Of a stretch of 64,000 bases of DNA, positions 18,299 through 27,386 are shown piece after piece. The DNA lies in NCBI RefSeq assembly GCF_002872335.1, contig NZ_NJAG01000007.1, positions 1-64,000 of the forward strand. Direction: 5' to 3'. The position numbers were made by a program, and so were the translations under genes. The notes under the pieces were generated by a model that saw only the letters and a list, made by a program, of their open reading frames with translations, was not told the DNA's origin and searched no databases. Positions within the stretch are counted from its first letter, which is position 1, and every line of letters starts with the position of its first letter. This DNA comes from Siphonobacter sp. BAB-5405 (GTDB lineage: Bacteria; Bacteroidota; Bacteroidia; Cytophagales; Spirosomataceae).

Positions 18299-18321
18299 AA
18301 CGACTCAATACTTTTAAGTCG

Positions 18322-18353
18322 ACGCCTGGAGAACTTTCTTCAGGCGTTATTTT
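18322..18353 (+). terminator. Terminator of hldD
   Basis: Stem acgcctg/caggcgt with additional internal pairing (ggaga/tctt), followed by ta and six T. Confidence 0.8.
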
Positions 18354-18433
18354 TTATAGAGGTTTACAAAAACTTAATACTCCGATTGAACGACGGCGGT
18401 TCGATTACTCAACGTCTGATTTATTTTTGCGGT

Positions 18434-19567
18434 ATGAACTATGATCTGATCCCTTCTCCCTGTTTTGTACTGGAAGAAGCCAAATTAAAGCGTAACCTGG
18501 AGTTGCTTCGCTACGTGCAGCAGCAGGCCGGGGTAGAAATCATTTGTGCCCTGAAAGGCTTTTCGATGTTTAGTACGTTCCCGATGCTTCGGAATTACCT
18601 AGCCGGAGCCACGGCCAGTAGTATCAACGAAGCCCGGCTTATCAACGAAGAATGGGGAACAAAAGCCCACTCTTACGTACCCGCCATTCGGGAAGATGAA
18701 ATTGAAGAACTACTCGAACGCTCGACGCATCTGACCTTTAATTCCTGGCGTCAATTCGAAAAATTTGGCAAACAGGCGGCAGCAGCTGGTGTTTCTGTAG
18801 GCATTCGTATCAATCCGCAGTATTCCGAAGTCACCACGGATTTGTACAATCCCTGCGTGCCGGGTTCGCGTTTAGGCGTGATTCGTGCCGTACTTCCGGA
18901 TCAGCTTCCGGCCGAAATTGAAGGGCTACACTTTCATACCCTTTGCGAGAACGATTCGCATACGCTGGAGCGGACGCTCGTACACGTCGAGCAACGGTTC
19001 GGTGATTTACTTCAGCAGGTTAAATGGCTCAATATGGGCGGCGGCCATCTCATTACGCGGGCCGATTACGATCCAGAGCATTTGATTTCGGTATTAAAAG
19101 CGTTTAAGGCCAAGTTTCCACACTTGAAGATTATCATGGAGCCGGGTTCAGCCGTGGGCTGGCAAACGGGTGTACTGGTTTCAACCGTACTCGATGTAGT
19201 GGATGCTCAGGGAATCAATGTGGCCATGTTGGATACATCCTTTTCGGCTCACATGCCCGACACCCTGGAAATGCCCTACAAGCCGCGGATCATCGGGGCT
19301 CATCAGGACCCCGTGGCCGGTAAACCTACCTACCGCATGGGTGGCAGTACCTGTCTGGCCGGTGATTACATGGGTGATTACAGTTTCGACGCGGATTTGC
19401 AGGAAGGCGACACGATCGTTTTTGACGATATGATTCACTACACCATGGTGAAAACGACGACCTTCAACGGCGTGAATTTACCCAGCATTGGTATCTGGAA
19501 AGAGAACGGCACCTTTGAACTCGTTCGCAGCTACGGCTACGAAAGCTACAAGGACCGACTTTCCTAA
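18434..19567 (+). CDS. nspC: Carboxynorspermidine/carboxyspermidine decarboxylase
   Basis: PLP-dependent fold-type III decarboxylase that removes the carboxyl group of carboxy(nor)spermidine to give the triamine. I start at the ATG at 18434 (MNYDLIPSPCFVLEEAKL); the upstream TTG gives an unlikely extension. Key features are the PLP lysine in CALKGFSMF, the phosphate-binding MGGGHLITR, and the C-terminal catalytic cysteine in GSTCLAGDYMGDY. The partner dehydrogenase is encoded at 38004-39221. A TATTTTTG box (18422-18429) sits just before the ATG, too close to leave a leader. Confidence 0.93.
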   Translation: MNYDLIPSPCFVLEEAKLKRNLELLRYVQQQAGVEIICALKGFSMFSTFPMLRNYLAGATASSINEARLINEEWGTKAHSYVPAIREDEIEELLERSTHLTFNSWRQFEKFGKQAAAAGVSVGIRINPQYSEVTTDLYNPCVPGSRLGVIRAVLPDQLPAEIEGLHFHTLCENDSHTLERTLVHVEQRFGDLLQQVKWLNMGGGHLITRADYDPEHLISVLKAFKAKFPHLKIIMEPGSAVGWQTGVLVSTVLDVVDAQGINVAMLDTSFSAHMPDTLEMPYKPRIIGAHQDPVAGKPTYRMGGSTCLAGDYMGDYSFDADLQEGDTIVFDDMIHYTMVKTTTFNGVNLPSIGIWKENGTFELVRSYGYESYKDRLS

Positions 19568-19574
19568 TCGTGAT

Positions 19575-19600
19575 AAAAGGGGCTTGAAAGCCCCTTTTTT
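19575..19600. terminator. Bidirectional terminator between nspC and lipoprotein gene
   Basis: Ten-bp stem aaaaggggct/agcccctttt, loop tgaa, with T on the plus strand and A run on the other side. It serves the convergent genes on both sides; the minus-strand stop codon begins at its edge. Confidence 0.9.
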
Positions 19601-20015
19601 ATTGAATTCGAATGAACCACAGCGAACAGCCTTCCTGACAAATTGGATCGAGCCGTAAGGTATCATTTCGCACCCGATAGCCGTGCCGGTTCCCGCCGTA
19701 TTGTGCACTCGTATCAGCGGGTGATCGATGAAGGTAGAGGTATTCACGGTTGATAGTATAGCTACGAACCGACGCGTAATTTCTCAATTCAACGCCCGTA
19801 GCTACCACGGTGGAATCCTTTTGAAAACGTAAGGTTTGGGGAGGATTCAGTGGAATTTTGTGGGTATACGGTTTTCCATTCCAATCCCCTCGTTCGACCA
19901 GCAACCACTTTCCTACAATGCCTTCTCCAGTCGCTCGTTCGATTCCTTCCAGTGGGTCTTTCCGGCAGGCCGTTGCCAGGATCAGCAGGGTTATTGCGAG
20001 TACGTAGGTTTTCAT
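19599..20015 (-). CDS. Small lipoprotein of unknown function (paralogue of next gene)
   Basis: The start at 20015 gives MKTYVLAITLLILATACRK, a lipoprotein signal with lipobox LATAC; the longer upstream frame is not credible. The mature protein of about 120 residues contains VGKWLLVERGDW, reminiscent of lipocalin-like small lipoproteins, and ends in DTLRLDPICQEGCSLWFIRI. The C-terminal CxEGC also occurs at the end of the neighbour at 20035-20394, so the two are tandem paralogues with 19 bases between them. The function is unknown. Confidence 0.7.
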   Translation of the reverse strand: MKTYVLAITLLILATACRKDPLEGIERATGEGIVGKWLLVERGDWNGKPYTHKIPLNPPQTLRFQKDSTVVATGVELRNYASVRSYTINREYLYLHRSPADTSAQYGGNRHGYRVRNDTLRLDPICQEGCSLWFIRIQ

Positions 20016-20034
20016 AGCTTCCTGATTAAATAAT

Positions 20035-20394
20035 TTATCGAATGCGTACGTAAGCCGAATGACAACCCTCCACACAGGGCGGTATAATCCATAGCGTATC
20101 CGGACTGAGTTTATAGGCAAATTTGTAAGACTGCTTATTCGTCAGTATCAGATGGGAATCATCCATCGAAAATTTTTGGGAAGGTACATTCCCTAAATTC
20201 AGCACGTTCTCATTGCGAGTAAACTCAATGATCTCTGCCGTATCGGCTGCTACGGGCACCGTATACAGGCGATCGCCCGGTGAATAGCTGTACTCAAACA
20301 GCCGCCATTTCCCGTAGATTCTTGCGTCGTACGCCTGCTCTTTTTCACAACCCATCAGGAGTGTGACCAATGCTAGTATTCCAACCTTTTTCAT
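20035..20394 (-). CDS. Small lipoprotein of unknown function (first of a tandem pair)
   Basis: Begins MKKVGILALVTLLMGCEKE with lipobox LMGC. The 119-residue product carries IYGKWRLFEYSYSP near its N-terminus and ends DTLWIIPPCVEGCHSAYVRI, sharing the KW-L strand and the terminal CxEGC with the gene downstream. The two cysteines may form a disulphide that closes a small beta-barrel (inference). It is probably the first gene of a two-gene operon. Confidence 0.72.
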   Translation of the reverse strand: MKKVGILALVTLLMGCEKEQAYDARIYGKWRLFEYSYSPGDRLYTVPVAADTAEIIEFTRNENVLNLGNVPSQKFSMDDSHLILTNKQSYKFAYKLSPDTLWIIPPCVEGCHSAYVRIR

Positions 20395-20483
20395 GAGTCA
20401 TTCATTTTGTACAAGACCCCCTTCGTGAAAAGATCGTTGGAATGTTGTCGGATGAACTGGTATTTTTCTAGGATAGCTAAACA

Positions 20484-20511
20484 AAAAATGCCAGCTTCCG
20501 CTGGCATTTTT
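20484..20511 (-). terminator. Terminator of hslV
   Basis: Eleven-bp stem aaaaatgccag/ctggcattttt with a 6-base loop. On the minus strand it lies 27 bases after the hslV stop codon and is followed by six T. Confidence 0.88.
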
Positions 20512-20537
20512 CAAACCTTTATACTGCACAAGTACGT

Positions 20538-21083
20538 TTATCCTACTTTTTCCACCACCAGGTTATGGTTCGTGTAAATACAGATGTCAGCGGCAATGTG
20601 CAGACTTTCGCGTACCATTTCTTCAGCTGATAAATTGGTCGCGTGTTTCTTCAATGCAATGGCTGCTGCCTGAGCAAAGTTGGAGCCGGAACCGATGGCA
20701 GCAATACCATTTTCGGGTTCCAGTACATCACCCGTACCGGAGATGATGAGAATCTCCTCCGAATTAGCAACGATCAGCATGGCTTCCAGCTTTCGGAGGT
20801 AGCGATCCGTACGCCAGTCTTTCGCCAGCTCAATGGCGGCCCGCTTCATATTCTGACCGTAGGCGTTGAGCTTTTCCTCAAAGCGTTCAATCAGAGTGAA
20901 TGCATCGGCCGTACTACCCGCGAATCCAGCGACAATTTTTCCGCCCGACAATTTCCGGATTTTTCGAACGTTGGCTTTAGCTACCGTATTTCCCATGGTA
21001 GCCTGCCCATCAGCACCCACTACCACTTCGCCATTATGTACGACGCCCAGTACGGTTGTCGAGTGAATTTCTGCTTCTTTCAT
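20538..21083 (-). CDS. hslV: ATP-dependent protease subunit HslV
   Basis: Threonine protease of the HslUV (ClpYQ) proteasome-like complex in the cytoplasm. An eight-residue propeptide (MKEAEIHS) precedes the catalytic TTVLG; the rest follows the family closely with [54 protein letters not shown] and [12 protein letters not shown]. Length 181 fits. The ATPase gene hslU, usually adjacent in Proteobacteria, is not next to it here. Confidence 0.96.
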   Translation of the reverse strand: MKEAEIHSTTVLGVVHNGEVVVGADGQATMGNTVAKANVRKIRKLSGGKIVAGFAGSTADAFTLIERFEEKLNAYGQNMKRAAIELAKDWRTDRYLRKLEAMLIVANSEEILIISGTGDVLEPENGIAAIGSGSNFAQAAAIALKKHATNLSAEEMVRESLHIAADICIYTNHNLVVEKVG

Positions 21084-21101
21084 TGCTTATTCATGGTTAA
21101 A

Positions 21102-21135
21102 AAAGCGGCCCCGAATCCAAATCCGGGGCCGCTTT
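21102..21135 (-). terminator. Terminator of the pyruvate dehydrogenase E2 gene
   Basis: Twelve-bp GC-rich stem aaagcggccccg/cggggccgcttt with a ten-base loop; followed on the minus strand by T. It is 19 bases before the hslV start codon. Confidence 0.85.
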
Positions 21136-21150
21136 ATGCGATAGTTGACC

Positions 21151-21240
21151 GTTTCAAGTTTTCCGTTTGCAGGTATGATCGACTGCAACTGTTGCTAGCA
21201 ATAGCTCCTGACTGAAAACGGAAAACCCTAAACTGAAAAC
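21151..21240. repeat. Intergenic inverted repeat, GTTTTCCGTTT-type
   Basis: Left arm gtttcaagttttccgtttgcag (21151-21172) pairs imperfectly with 21212-21240, which reads ctgaaaacggaaaaccctaa onward. It lies between the E2 stop codon and the terminator above, so it is transcribed in the 3' UTR of the E2 mRNA. Confidence 0.65.
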
Positions 21241-21243
21241 TCA

Positions 21244-22914
21244 TTATACCAGCATCCGCATCGGATCTTCGAGGAGTTGCTTGAACGTTTGCAGGAAGGC
21301 TGCTCCCGTTGCTCCGTCAACCGATCGGTGATCGCAGGCTAGCGTTACTTTCATGATGTTAGTAGCGTAGAACTCACCGGCATCATTCACCGCTACGGTT
21401 TTCTTGATTCCGCCTACGGCCAGAATACAGGAGTCCGGAGAGTTGATGATCGGATTGAATTCTTCAACGCCGAACATGCCCAGGTTCGAGATACTGAAGG
21501 TAGAACCTTCCATATCTTTCGGCTGAAGCTTTTTGTTTTTGGCTTTTCCGGCGTAGTCTTTCACTTCGGTAGAAATCGTCGAAAGCGTTTTCTGATCGGA
21601 GTTGCGGATTACAGGTACCACCAGACCGTCTTCCACTGCTACCGCTACACCAATGTTGATGTACTTGTACCGACGGATTTTATCGCCCAGCCAGGAAGAA
21701 TTCACGGCGGGGTGTTCCCGCAGAGCCAGAGCCGCGGCCTTGATGGTAAAGTCATTGAATGAAATTTTCGCGGGCGATATTTCATTCAACTGCGAACGCA
21801 GCTTGATGGCTTTGTCCATCGTAATTTCCATCGTCAGATAGAAGTGCGGAGCCGTGTACAGCGACTCAGACAAACGACGGGCGATGGTTTTACGCATTGA
21901 CGAGACGGGCAGGTCTTCGTACTCACCCGCGGGCTCAGGAACCGCTACGGGTTTCTGTGGCTGAGCGGCCGGTTGGGCCGGTGCCGCCGCCGGAGCTGCT
22001 GCTGCTGGAGCCGAAGCTTCTTTCGCCGCTGGCGTAAAGGTATCGAGGTCTTTCTTCACGATGCGTCCGTTTTCACCGGAGCCCGTTACGTCAGAAAGGT
22101 TGATGCCTTTGTCTTTGGCAATGGATTTAGCTAACGGAGAGGCTTTGATACGGCCTTCGGCATCGCTGGATTGCGTTGCATCAGCCGCCTGTTCTTTCGA
22201 ATCCTCAGCCGGAGCTTCGGCTTTGGTTTCTTCAGCCGCGGGAGCCGTTCCATTTTCAGCGTCGAGAATAGCCTGATAGTTGGCTCCTTCTTCGCCTACG
22301 ATCGCAATGATCTGGTTGACCTTCGCCGCCTGACCTGCTTCCACGCCTACGTACAACAGCGTACCGTCTTCGTAGTTTTCCAGTTCCATCGTGGCTTTGT
22401 CGGTTTCGACTTCGGCCAGGATGTCGCCATTTTTAATTTTATCTCCTACGTTTTTGACCCAGTTGGCAATGACGCCTTCGGTCATCGTATCGCTCAGTAA
22501 GGGCATGCGGACCGCCGTCGCTTTGATGCTCGACAGATCCACTGCTTTACTTTCTGATTTTACAGGAGCGGCCGGAGCAGCGGGAGCCGGTTCAGCGGCC
22601 GGGGCTTCGGTTTTTTCCTCAGCCGGTGCGGAGCCATTGGCAGAGCCGCCATCGAGCAGAGACTGATAATCTTCTCCGGGTTTGCCTACCACAGCCAGTA
22701 CTCCATTCACTTCTACAGCTTGCCCTTTGTCGGCAGCTACGTATAAAAGAGTACCATCTGCGTAGTTTTCCAGTTCCATCGTGGCTTTATCGGTTTCAAC
22801 TTCGGCCAGGATATCTCCGGATTTAACGGTATCGCCCACTTTTTTGAGCCACTCAGCGATGACCCCTTCAGTCATCGTGTCACTCAAAAGGGGCATACGA
22901 ATTACTTCTGCCAT
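21244..22914 (-). CDS. pdhC: Pyruvate dehydrogenase complex E2, dihydrolipoamide acetyltransferase
   Basis: Core of the pyruvate dehydrogenase complex, passing acetyl groups to CoA. Two N-terminal lipoyl domains (about 1-80 and 135-215) each carry the lipoylated lysine in ETDKATMELENY. They are joined by Ala/Pro/Glu linkers. An E3-binding domain with ASPLAKSIAKDKGI follows near 260-295. The catalytic domain ends with the active-site DHRSVDGATGAAF. At 556 residues it fits a two-lipoyl E2. The E1 and E3 genes are not adjacent. A -7-like TATTTTTG (CAAAAATA on plus, 22956-22963) lies 42 bases upstream. Confidence 0.95.
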   Translation of the reverse strand: MAEVIRMPLLSDTMTEGVIAEWLKKVGDTVKSGDILAEVETDKATMELENYADGTLLYVAADKGQAVEVNGVLAVVGKPGEDYQSLLDGGSANGSAPAEEKTEAPAAEPAPAAPAAPVKSESKAVDLSSIKATAVRMPLLSDTMTEGVIANWVKNVGDKIKNGDILAEVETDKATMELENYEDGTLLYVGVEAGQAAKVNQIIAIVGEEGANYQAILDAENGTAPAAEETKAEAPAEDSKEQAADATQSSDAEGRIKASPLAKSIAKDKGINLSDVTGSGENGRIVKKDLDTFTPAAKEASAPAAAAPAAAPAQPAAQPQKPVAVPEPAGEYEDLPVSSMRKTIARRLSESLYTAPHFYLTMEITMDKAIKLRSQLNEISPAKISFNDFTIKAAALALREHPAVNSSWLGDKIRRYKYINIGVAVAVEDGLVVPVIRNSDQKTLSTISTEVKDYAGKAKNKKLQPKDMEGSTFSISNLGMFGVEEFNPIINSPDSCILAVGGIKKTVAVNDAGEFYATNIMKVTLACDHRSVDGATGAAFLQTFKQLLEDPMRMLV

Positions 22915-23132
22915 GTGTAAACTAACGGAAAGGGTTTAGGAACAGAATTGCGGGTCAAAAATACGTCTGATTCTCAGAATTCGGCACGTGGATCCGTTAA
23001 GTTTTCCAACATACTTGATTCTCAGGACGTTCCCCGCAACAAAATTATCTACGAGCTTAAAGCGATCTTTTGATTCAGCGTTTTGGGCTTCTTCAGCGAA
23101 CTACCAGCGGCTATGAATGCCCAAAGAAAGCA

Positions 23133-23171
23133 AAAAAAGAGAGAAGTCAGGGGCTGATTTCTCTCTTTTTT
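23133..23171 (-). terminator. Terminator of the desaturase gene
   Basis: Long hairpin: 13-bp stem aaaaaagagagaa/ttctctctttttt extended by tcag/ctga to a ggg loop, starting two bases after the desaturase stop codon on the minus strand and followed by T. Confidence 0.92.
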
Positions 23172-23173
23172 CG

Positions 23174-24292
23174 TTAGGCCTGAACGGGAATCATCTTCAT
23201 CCGCTGTACAGCGTAATCCTCCTTGCCGTATTTCCGCAGCACTCGATAGTGCGATTGCAGGGCGGTCCAGAAGGTTTTGTTTTCAATATACTGAATACCG
23301 TGGTCCGCGGCTGTCTCTTTTACAATCCTGGAAATTTCGGGATAGTGTATGTGACAGATTTTGGGGAACAAATGGTGTTCAATCTGGAAATTCAATCCAC
23401 CACACAGGAAATAGGCTAGCGTACTGTTGCAGGAAAAGTTAGCCGTCGTCTGCATCTGATGTACAGCCCAGGATTCTTCAATATTGCCATCGCCATTAGG
23501 TTCAGGGAATTCGGTATGTTCAACGATGTGAGCCAGCTGAAACACTAAACCCAGTACCAGTCCTTCAAAGAAGTGCATAATCAGAAAACCAATGACGAAT
23601 TGCCACCAGGTAATGGACAGCAGGCACAGAGGCAGTACAATGAACAGCGTATAATAAAACGCCTTAAAGAAAAATAAATTAAAGTACTCCTTCTTGGGAT
23701 GAGCTCGGTTAGGCGTTTTGCCGATGTTCTGTTTGAAGAACTTAACGTAGTCTTTCCGTAGTACCCAGCTTAGCGAAGCCAGTCCGTACAGCAGGAAGGC
23801 GTAGATGTGCTGATATTTATGAACGGCATTGACCGGCTCATCTTCGTCGATACGTACGAGGCCGGGTGCAATCTCCAGATCTTCATCGTGTCCGGGAATG
23901 TTCGTGTACGTGTGATGAACAATATTGTGGGTGATACTCCAAACGTAGGGATTACCACCAATGAGGTTGAACGTCAAACCCAGCGTACGATTGAGCTTAG
24001 AACTCTCAGTAAACGAACCGTGTACGGCATCGTGACAGATATTAAAACCAATAAAGGCACAGGTCATTCCTAGGGCAATGGACAGCAGTAGCATTACCCA
24101 GGCGTTGAATTGATTGGAAATAATCAGGCCGTATAGAACCCAAAACAAAACCAGAAAAAAAATGGTTTTATTCCACATGGCCTGATTGGCGTGCTTGGAA
24201 ATGTTGTTCTCTTCAAAGTAAGCGTCGACTCGCTGACGGGCATCAGCGAAGAAAGTAGATCGGCGTTTGTCGACAAAGCGAAGTTTTGACAT
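23174..24292 (-). CDS. Fatty acid desaturase (front-end/linoleoyl-CoA desaturase type)
   Basis: Integral membrane di-iron enzyme introducing double bonds into acyl chains. The three histidine boxes are present: HDAVHGS, HNIVHHTY and, near the C-terminus, QIEHHLFP, the QxxHH form typical of front-end desaturases. At least four hydrophobic segments surround them. No cytochrome b5 domain is fused, so an external electron donor is required. A TATGTTTG -7 box (24376-24383, minus) lies about 85 bases upstream. Confidence 0.9.
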   Translation of the reverse strand: MSKLRFVDKRRSTFFADARQRVDAYFEENNISKHANQAMWNKTIFFLVLFWVLYGLIISNQFNAWVMLLLSIALGMTCAFIGFNICHDAVHGSFTESSKLNRTLGLTFNLIGGNPYVWSITHNIVHHTYTNIPGHDEDLEIAPGLVRIDEDEPVNAVHKYQHIYAFLLYGLASLSWVLRKDYVKFFKQNIGKTPNRAHPKKEYFNLFFFKAFYYTLFIVLPLCLLSITWWQFVIGFLIMHFFEGLVLGLVFQLAHIVEHTEFPEPNGDGNIEESWAVHQMQTTANFSCNSTLAYFLCGGLNFQIEHHLFPKICHIHYPEISRIVKETAADHGIQYIENKTFWTALQSHYRVLRKYGKEDYAVQRMKMIPVQA

Positions 24293-24418
24293 TCAGAGTA
24301 ATTTCAGGAGTAGATGAATAAAGCGAACCGTACGTTTTGCTTATAGAACTGTTAATAGTGGAGAAGGCAGTTCCTCAAACATACTAAGATTTAAACGAAC
24401 TATCGGTAAAAAGTATAT

Positions 24419-24453
24419 AAAAAATACGAGTCTTTTTAGGGCTCGTATTTTTT
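24419..24453 (-). terminator. Terminator of lepA
   Basis: Twelve-bp stem aaaaaatacgag/ctcgtatttttt with an eleven-base loop in the gap after the lepA stop codon. Confidence 0.85.
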
Positions 24454-24577
24454 AGACAATTAGCTTATTGTATTAATTATTTGTTTAAAACGTCTGATCT
24501 TTTACTTAATCTACTGATTAGGTGCTATTTCTTACGTATAGCTCTCTATTTAAGTAGTCAAACGTTTAAGTTTTGCC

Positions 24578-26368
24578 TTAGCTTTCCAGTTTCAATACAG
24601 CCATGAATGCTTCCTGTGGAATCTCTACGTTTCCAACCTGACGCATCCGTTTTTTACCTTTCTTCTGTTTCTCCAGCAGTTTACGTTTCCGGCTAATATC
24701 CCCACCGTAACACTTGGCCAATACGTCTTTACGCAGAGCTTTGACAGTTTCCCGGGCAATGATTTTCTGACCGATTGCCGCCTGAATAGCAATTTCAAAT
24801 TGCTGACGCGGCAGTAACTCGCGAAGTTTTTCACACAGACGCTTGCCCCATTCGTAGGCTTTATCGCGGTGTACAATGGCCGACAAGGCATCCACTTTCT
24901 CGCTATTCAGCATGATGTCGAGTTTCACCATGTCCCCTTCCTTGAAGCCCAGGTATTGGTAATCCAGCGAAGCGTAACCGCGGGAGATCGTTTTCAGCCG
25001 ATCGAAGAAATCAAATACGACTTCAGAAAGCGGCATTTCGAACTGAAGCTCGATCCGGTCAGACGTCAGGTACACCTGATTTTTCAGGATGCCGCGTTTG
25101 TCCATACATAACTTCATGATGGTCCCCACGTACTCGCTCTTTGTAATGATCTGAGCGGCAATGAAAGGCTCTTCAATGGACTCAATGTGGTTGGGTTCAG
25201 GCATTTCCGATGGAGCTGAAACCTTCAGTAATTCCTCCTTCGTCGTCGTCACGTTAAATTGCACGGACGGAACGGTGGTAATCACTGTCATGTCGAACTC
25301 GCGTTCCAGACGCTCCTGTACAATTTCCATGTGCAGCATTCCCAGGAAGCCGCAACGGAAGCCAAAACCCAGAGCCGCCGATGTTTCGGGTTCCCAGATC
25401 AAAGCCGCGTCGTTGAGTTGCAGCTTTTCCATCGCTTCACGAAGCTCTTCGAACTCACTCGTATCTACCGGATAAATCCCGGCGAATACCATCGGTTTTA
25501 CGTCCTCAAACCCTTTGATGGCCTCAGCAGCCAGCCGGTCCATCCGCGTGATGGTATCTCCTACTTTTACTTCTTTAGCGGTTTTGATACCGGAAATCAG
25601 ATACCCTACATCACCCGTTTTGATGACGTCGCGGGGTTCTTTTTCCAGACGCAGTACGCCAATTTCATCGGCGTGATATTCACGACCCGTAGCCATGAAT
25701 TTAATTTTATCACCTTTCCGGATTTCTCCGTTGTAGACACGGAAAATTACTTCGATACCGCGGTAGGAGTTGAATACGGAGTCAAAAATCAGCCCCTGGA
25801 AAGCTCCATCGGGTTCGCCCTTGGGAGCGGGAATCCGATGAACTACGGCAGCCAGAATTTCAGCAATACCGATGCCTTCTTTGGCCGAAGCGTGGATAAT
25901 ATCCGAACGCTCACAGCCGATCAAATCCACAATCTGGTCGGATACTTCTTCGGGCATGGCACCCGGTAAATCAATTTTATTCAGTACCGGGATGATCTCC
26001 AGGTCATGTCCTAAGGCCAGATACAGGTTACTGATGGTCTGGGCTTCGATTCCCTGAGAGGCATCCACGACTAATAACGCTCCTTCGCAGGCAGCAATGG
26101 AGCGGCTTACTTCGTAACTAAAATCGACGTGGCCCGGCGTATCAATCAGGTTGAGTACATACTGCTGCCCTTCAAATTTGTAATCCATCTGAATGGCGTG
26201 CGACTTGATCGTAATCCCCCGCTCGCGTTCGAGATCCATATCATCCAGCAGCTGATTTTGCATTTGTCGCTGGGATACGGTTTGGGTTTGTTCGATCAGA
26301 CGGTCTGCCAGAGTACTCTTGCCGTGATCAATGTGGGCAATGATGCAGAAATTGCGAATGTTATTCAC
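24578..26368 (-). CDS. lepA: Elongation factor 4
   Basis: Ribosome-associated GTPase that acts on stalled or elongating ribosomes. G motifs: AHIDHGKST (residues 11-19), [16 protein letters not shown] and NKIDLPGA. The C-terminal [24 protein letters not shown] and VEIPQEAFM are diagnostic for LepA. The 596 residues match family length. It is divergently arranged with the gene at 26619. Confidence 0.97.
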   Translation of the reverse strand: MNNIRNFCIIAHIDHGKSTLADRLIEQTQTVSQRQMQNQLLDDMDLERERGITIKSHAIQMDYKFEGQQYVLNLIDTPGHVDFSYEVSRSIAACEGALLVVDASQGIEAQTISNLYLALGHDLEIIPVLNKIDLPGAMPEEVSDQIVDLIGCERSDIIHASAKEGIGIAEILAAVVHRIPAPKGEPDGAFQGLIFDSVFNSYRGIEVIFRVYNGEIRKGDKIKFMATGREYHADEIGVLRLEKEPRDVIKTGDVGYLISGIKTAKEVKVGDTITRMDRLAAEAIKGFEDVKPMVFAGIYPVDTSEFEELREAMEKLQLNDAALIWEPETSAALGFGFRCGFLGMLHMEIVQERLEREFDMTVITTVPSVQFNVTTTKEELLKVSAPSEMPEPNHIESIEEPFIAAQIITKSEYVGTIMKLCMDKRGILKNQVYLTSDRIELQFEMPLSEVVFDFFDRLKTISRGYASLDYQYLGFKEGDMVKLDIMLNSEKVDALSAIVHRDKAYEWGKRLCEKLRELLPRQQFEIAIQAAIGQKIIARETVKALRKDVLAKCYGGDISRKRKLLEKQKKGKKRMRQVGNVEIPQEAFMAVLKLES

Positions 26369-26618
26369 GTGTTATGGTCAGTTGAACAGCTTCGGGCTGT
26401 TGGCTTGCTGGCTTTAAGCTACTTTATCGATCCGGAAAATGCACGGGTACCTTTCGTTCCCACTTCGTCTTTCCGTTCGAATCTCCAAAAATACACTCAA
26501 TCTACCGAAAAGTCGCAACACTCCTGCCAAAAGCCCCGGAATGTTTTGGAGAAATCGTATTCTCATTAGAAAATCAACGCTCGCCTCCGATATTGCAAAT
26601 GGATTTTTAGACGACTTC

Positions 26619-27080
26619 ATGAAACGAATAGTACTAGTAGGTCTTTTGCTGGCGGGATTCGGTACAGCTTCGGCTCAAACCCCGGCGGATTTTCAAAAAG
26701 ACAGTCTGCGGCGAGCTTACGACCGCGAAACCATTTTTGTATTCGGCAACGGTACCCGCTTTGCCAAGGGCGGACGGGCGTATGCATCGGGCATTCGACA
26801 GAAGAATCTGGAGCGGGAGTTTGAGTTCTCAACCGCGGGCCTGTCTGAATACAAGGCGTATCGCAAGCTGCGTACCATTTCTTCGATTCTGACGGTAGCC
26901 TCGCTCGGTACCACGATCGTGGGCCTTACCAGTGTCAACAATCGGGGCAGTAATGCCTACTGGGCCTGGTGGGGAGCCGGTATTGCTATTGGGCTGGGTA
27001 ATGGGGTCATCAGTGGTCAGGCGAATAATCGGTTACAACAGGCGGTCTGGATTCGAAACCGGGATGCATTGACGAGGTGA
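26619..27080 (+). CDS. Exported protein with two membrane segments, unknown
   Basis: The start at 26619 gives the signal peptide MKRIVLVGLLLAGFGTASAQ; the longer upstream frame reads like noncoding sequence. The mature part has a charged stretch (FQKDSLRRAYDRETIF), then two hydrophobic segments, RTISSILTVASLGTTIVGLT and AWWGAGIAIGLGNGVISG, and a short polar tail. I recognise no family. It is monocistronic, facing away from lepA. Confidence 0.65.
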   Translation: MKRIVLVGLLLAGFGTASAQTPADFQKDSLRRAYDRETIFVFGNGTRFAKGGRAYASGIRQKNLEREFEFSTAGLSEYKAYRKLRTISSILTVASLGTTIVGLTSVNNRGSNAYWAWWGAGIAIGLGNGVISGQANNRLQQAVWIRNRDALTR

Positions 27081-27084
27081 TACT

Positions 27085-27370
27085 TTTTGAATGTTTGAAT
27101 TGTAATTATTTTTTCTGGATCGTTACAAGCGTTTGGGTGAAGTTAGGGTTTGGTTGGTACGTGAGATTATGATTATTGAAGTCACCTACGAGTTCCCGGG
27201 ATTGATCCCAGGCTAATCAGATTGAACCCCGCTGGGGTTCTTTGGTGAATGAGGAATAGAGACCTACTTGTTACGTTTATCAAACCTTACACTTTTCAAA
27301 CATCAAACTTTATTAAACTCCCCACCCGTATCAAACCTCTCTCAAACGCTTCCTTTTCTTCCCAATACAC
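27085..27370. repeat. AAAC/GTTT-rich inverted tracts flanking a composite-repeat hairpin
   Basis: This gap before the CocE-type gene has no coding ORF. The left part (27085-27160) is rich in tgtttgaattg, gcgtttggg and gggtttggtt; the right part (27275-27370) is rich in caaacctt, caaacatcaaac and caaacctctc, giving a loose inverted arrangement. The centre holds attgaaccccgctggggttc (27221-27240), resembling attgaaccccttcggggtt at 39442-39460. Confidence 0.5.
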
Positions 27371-27386
27371 CCGTAATGTTTATCTA

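Noticed and set aside
25259-25969. 236-codon open frame on the plus strand
   Set aside because: It lies wholly inside lepA on the other strand, has no family pattern, and lepA is unmistakable.
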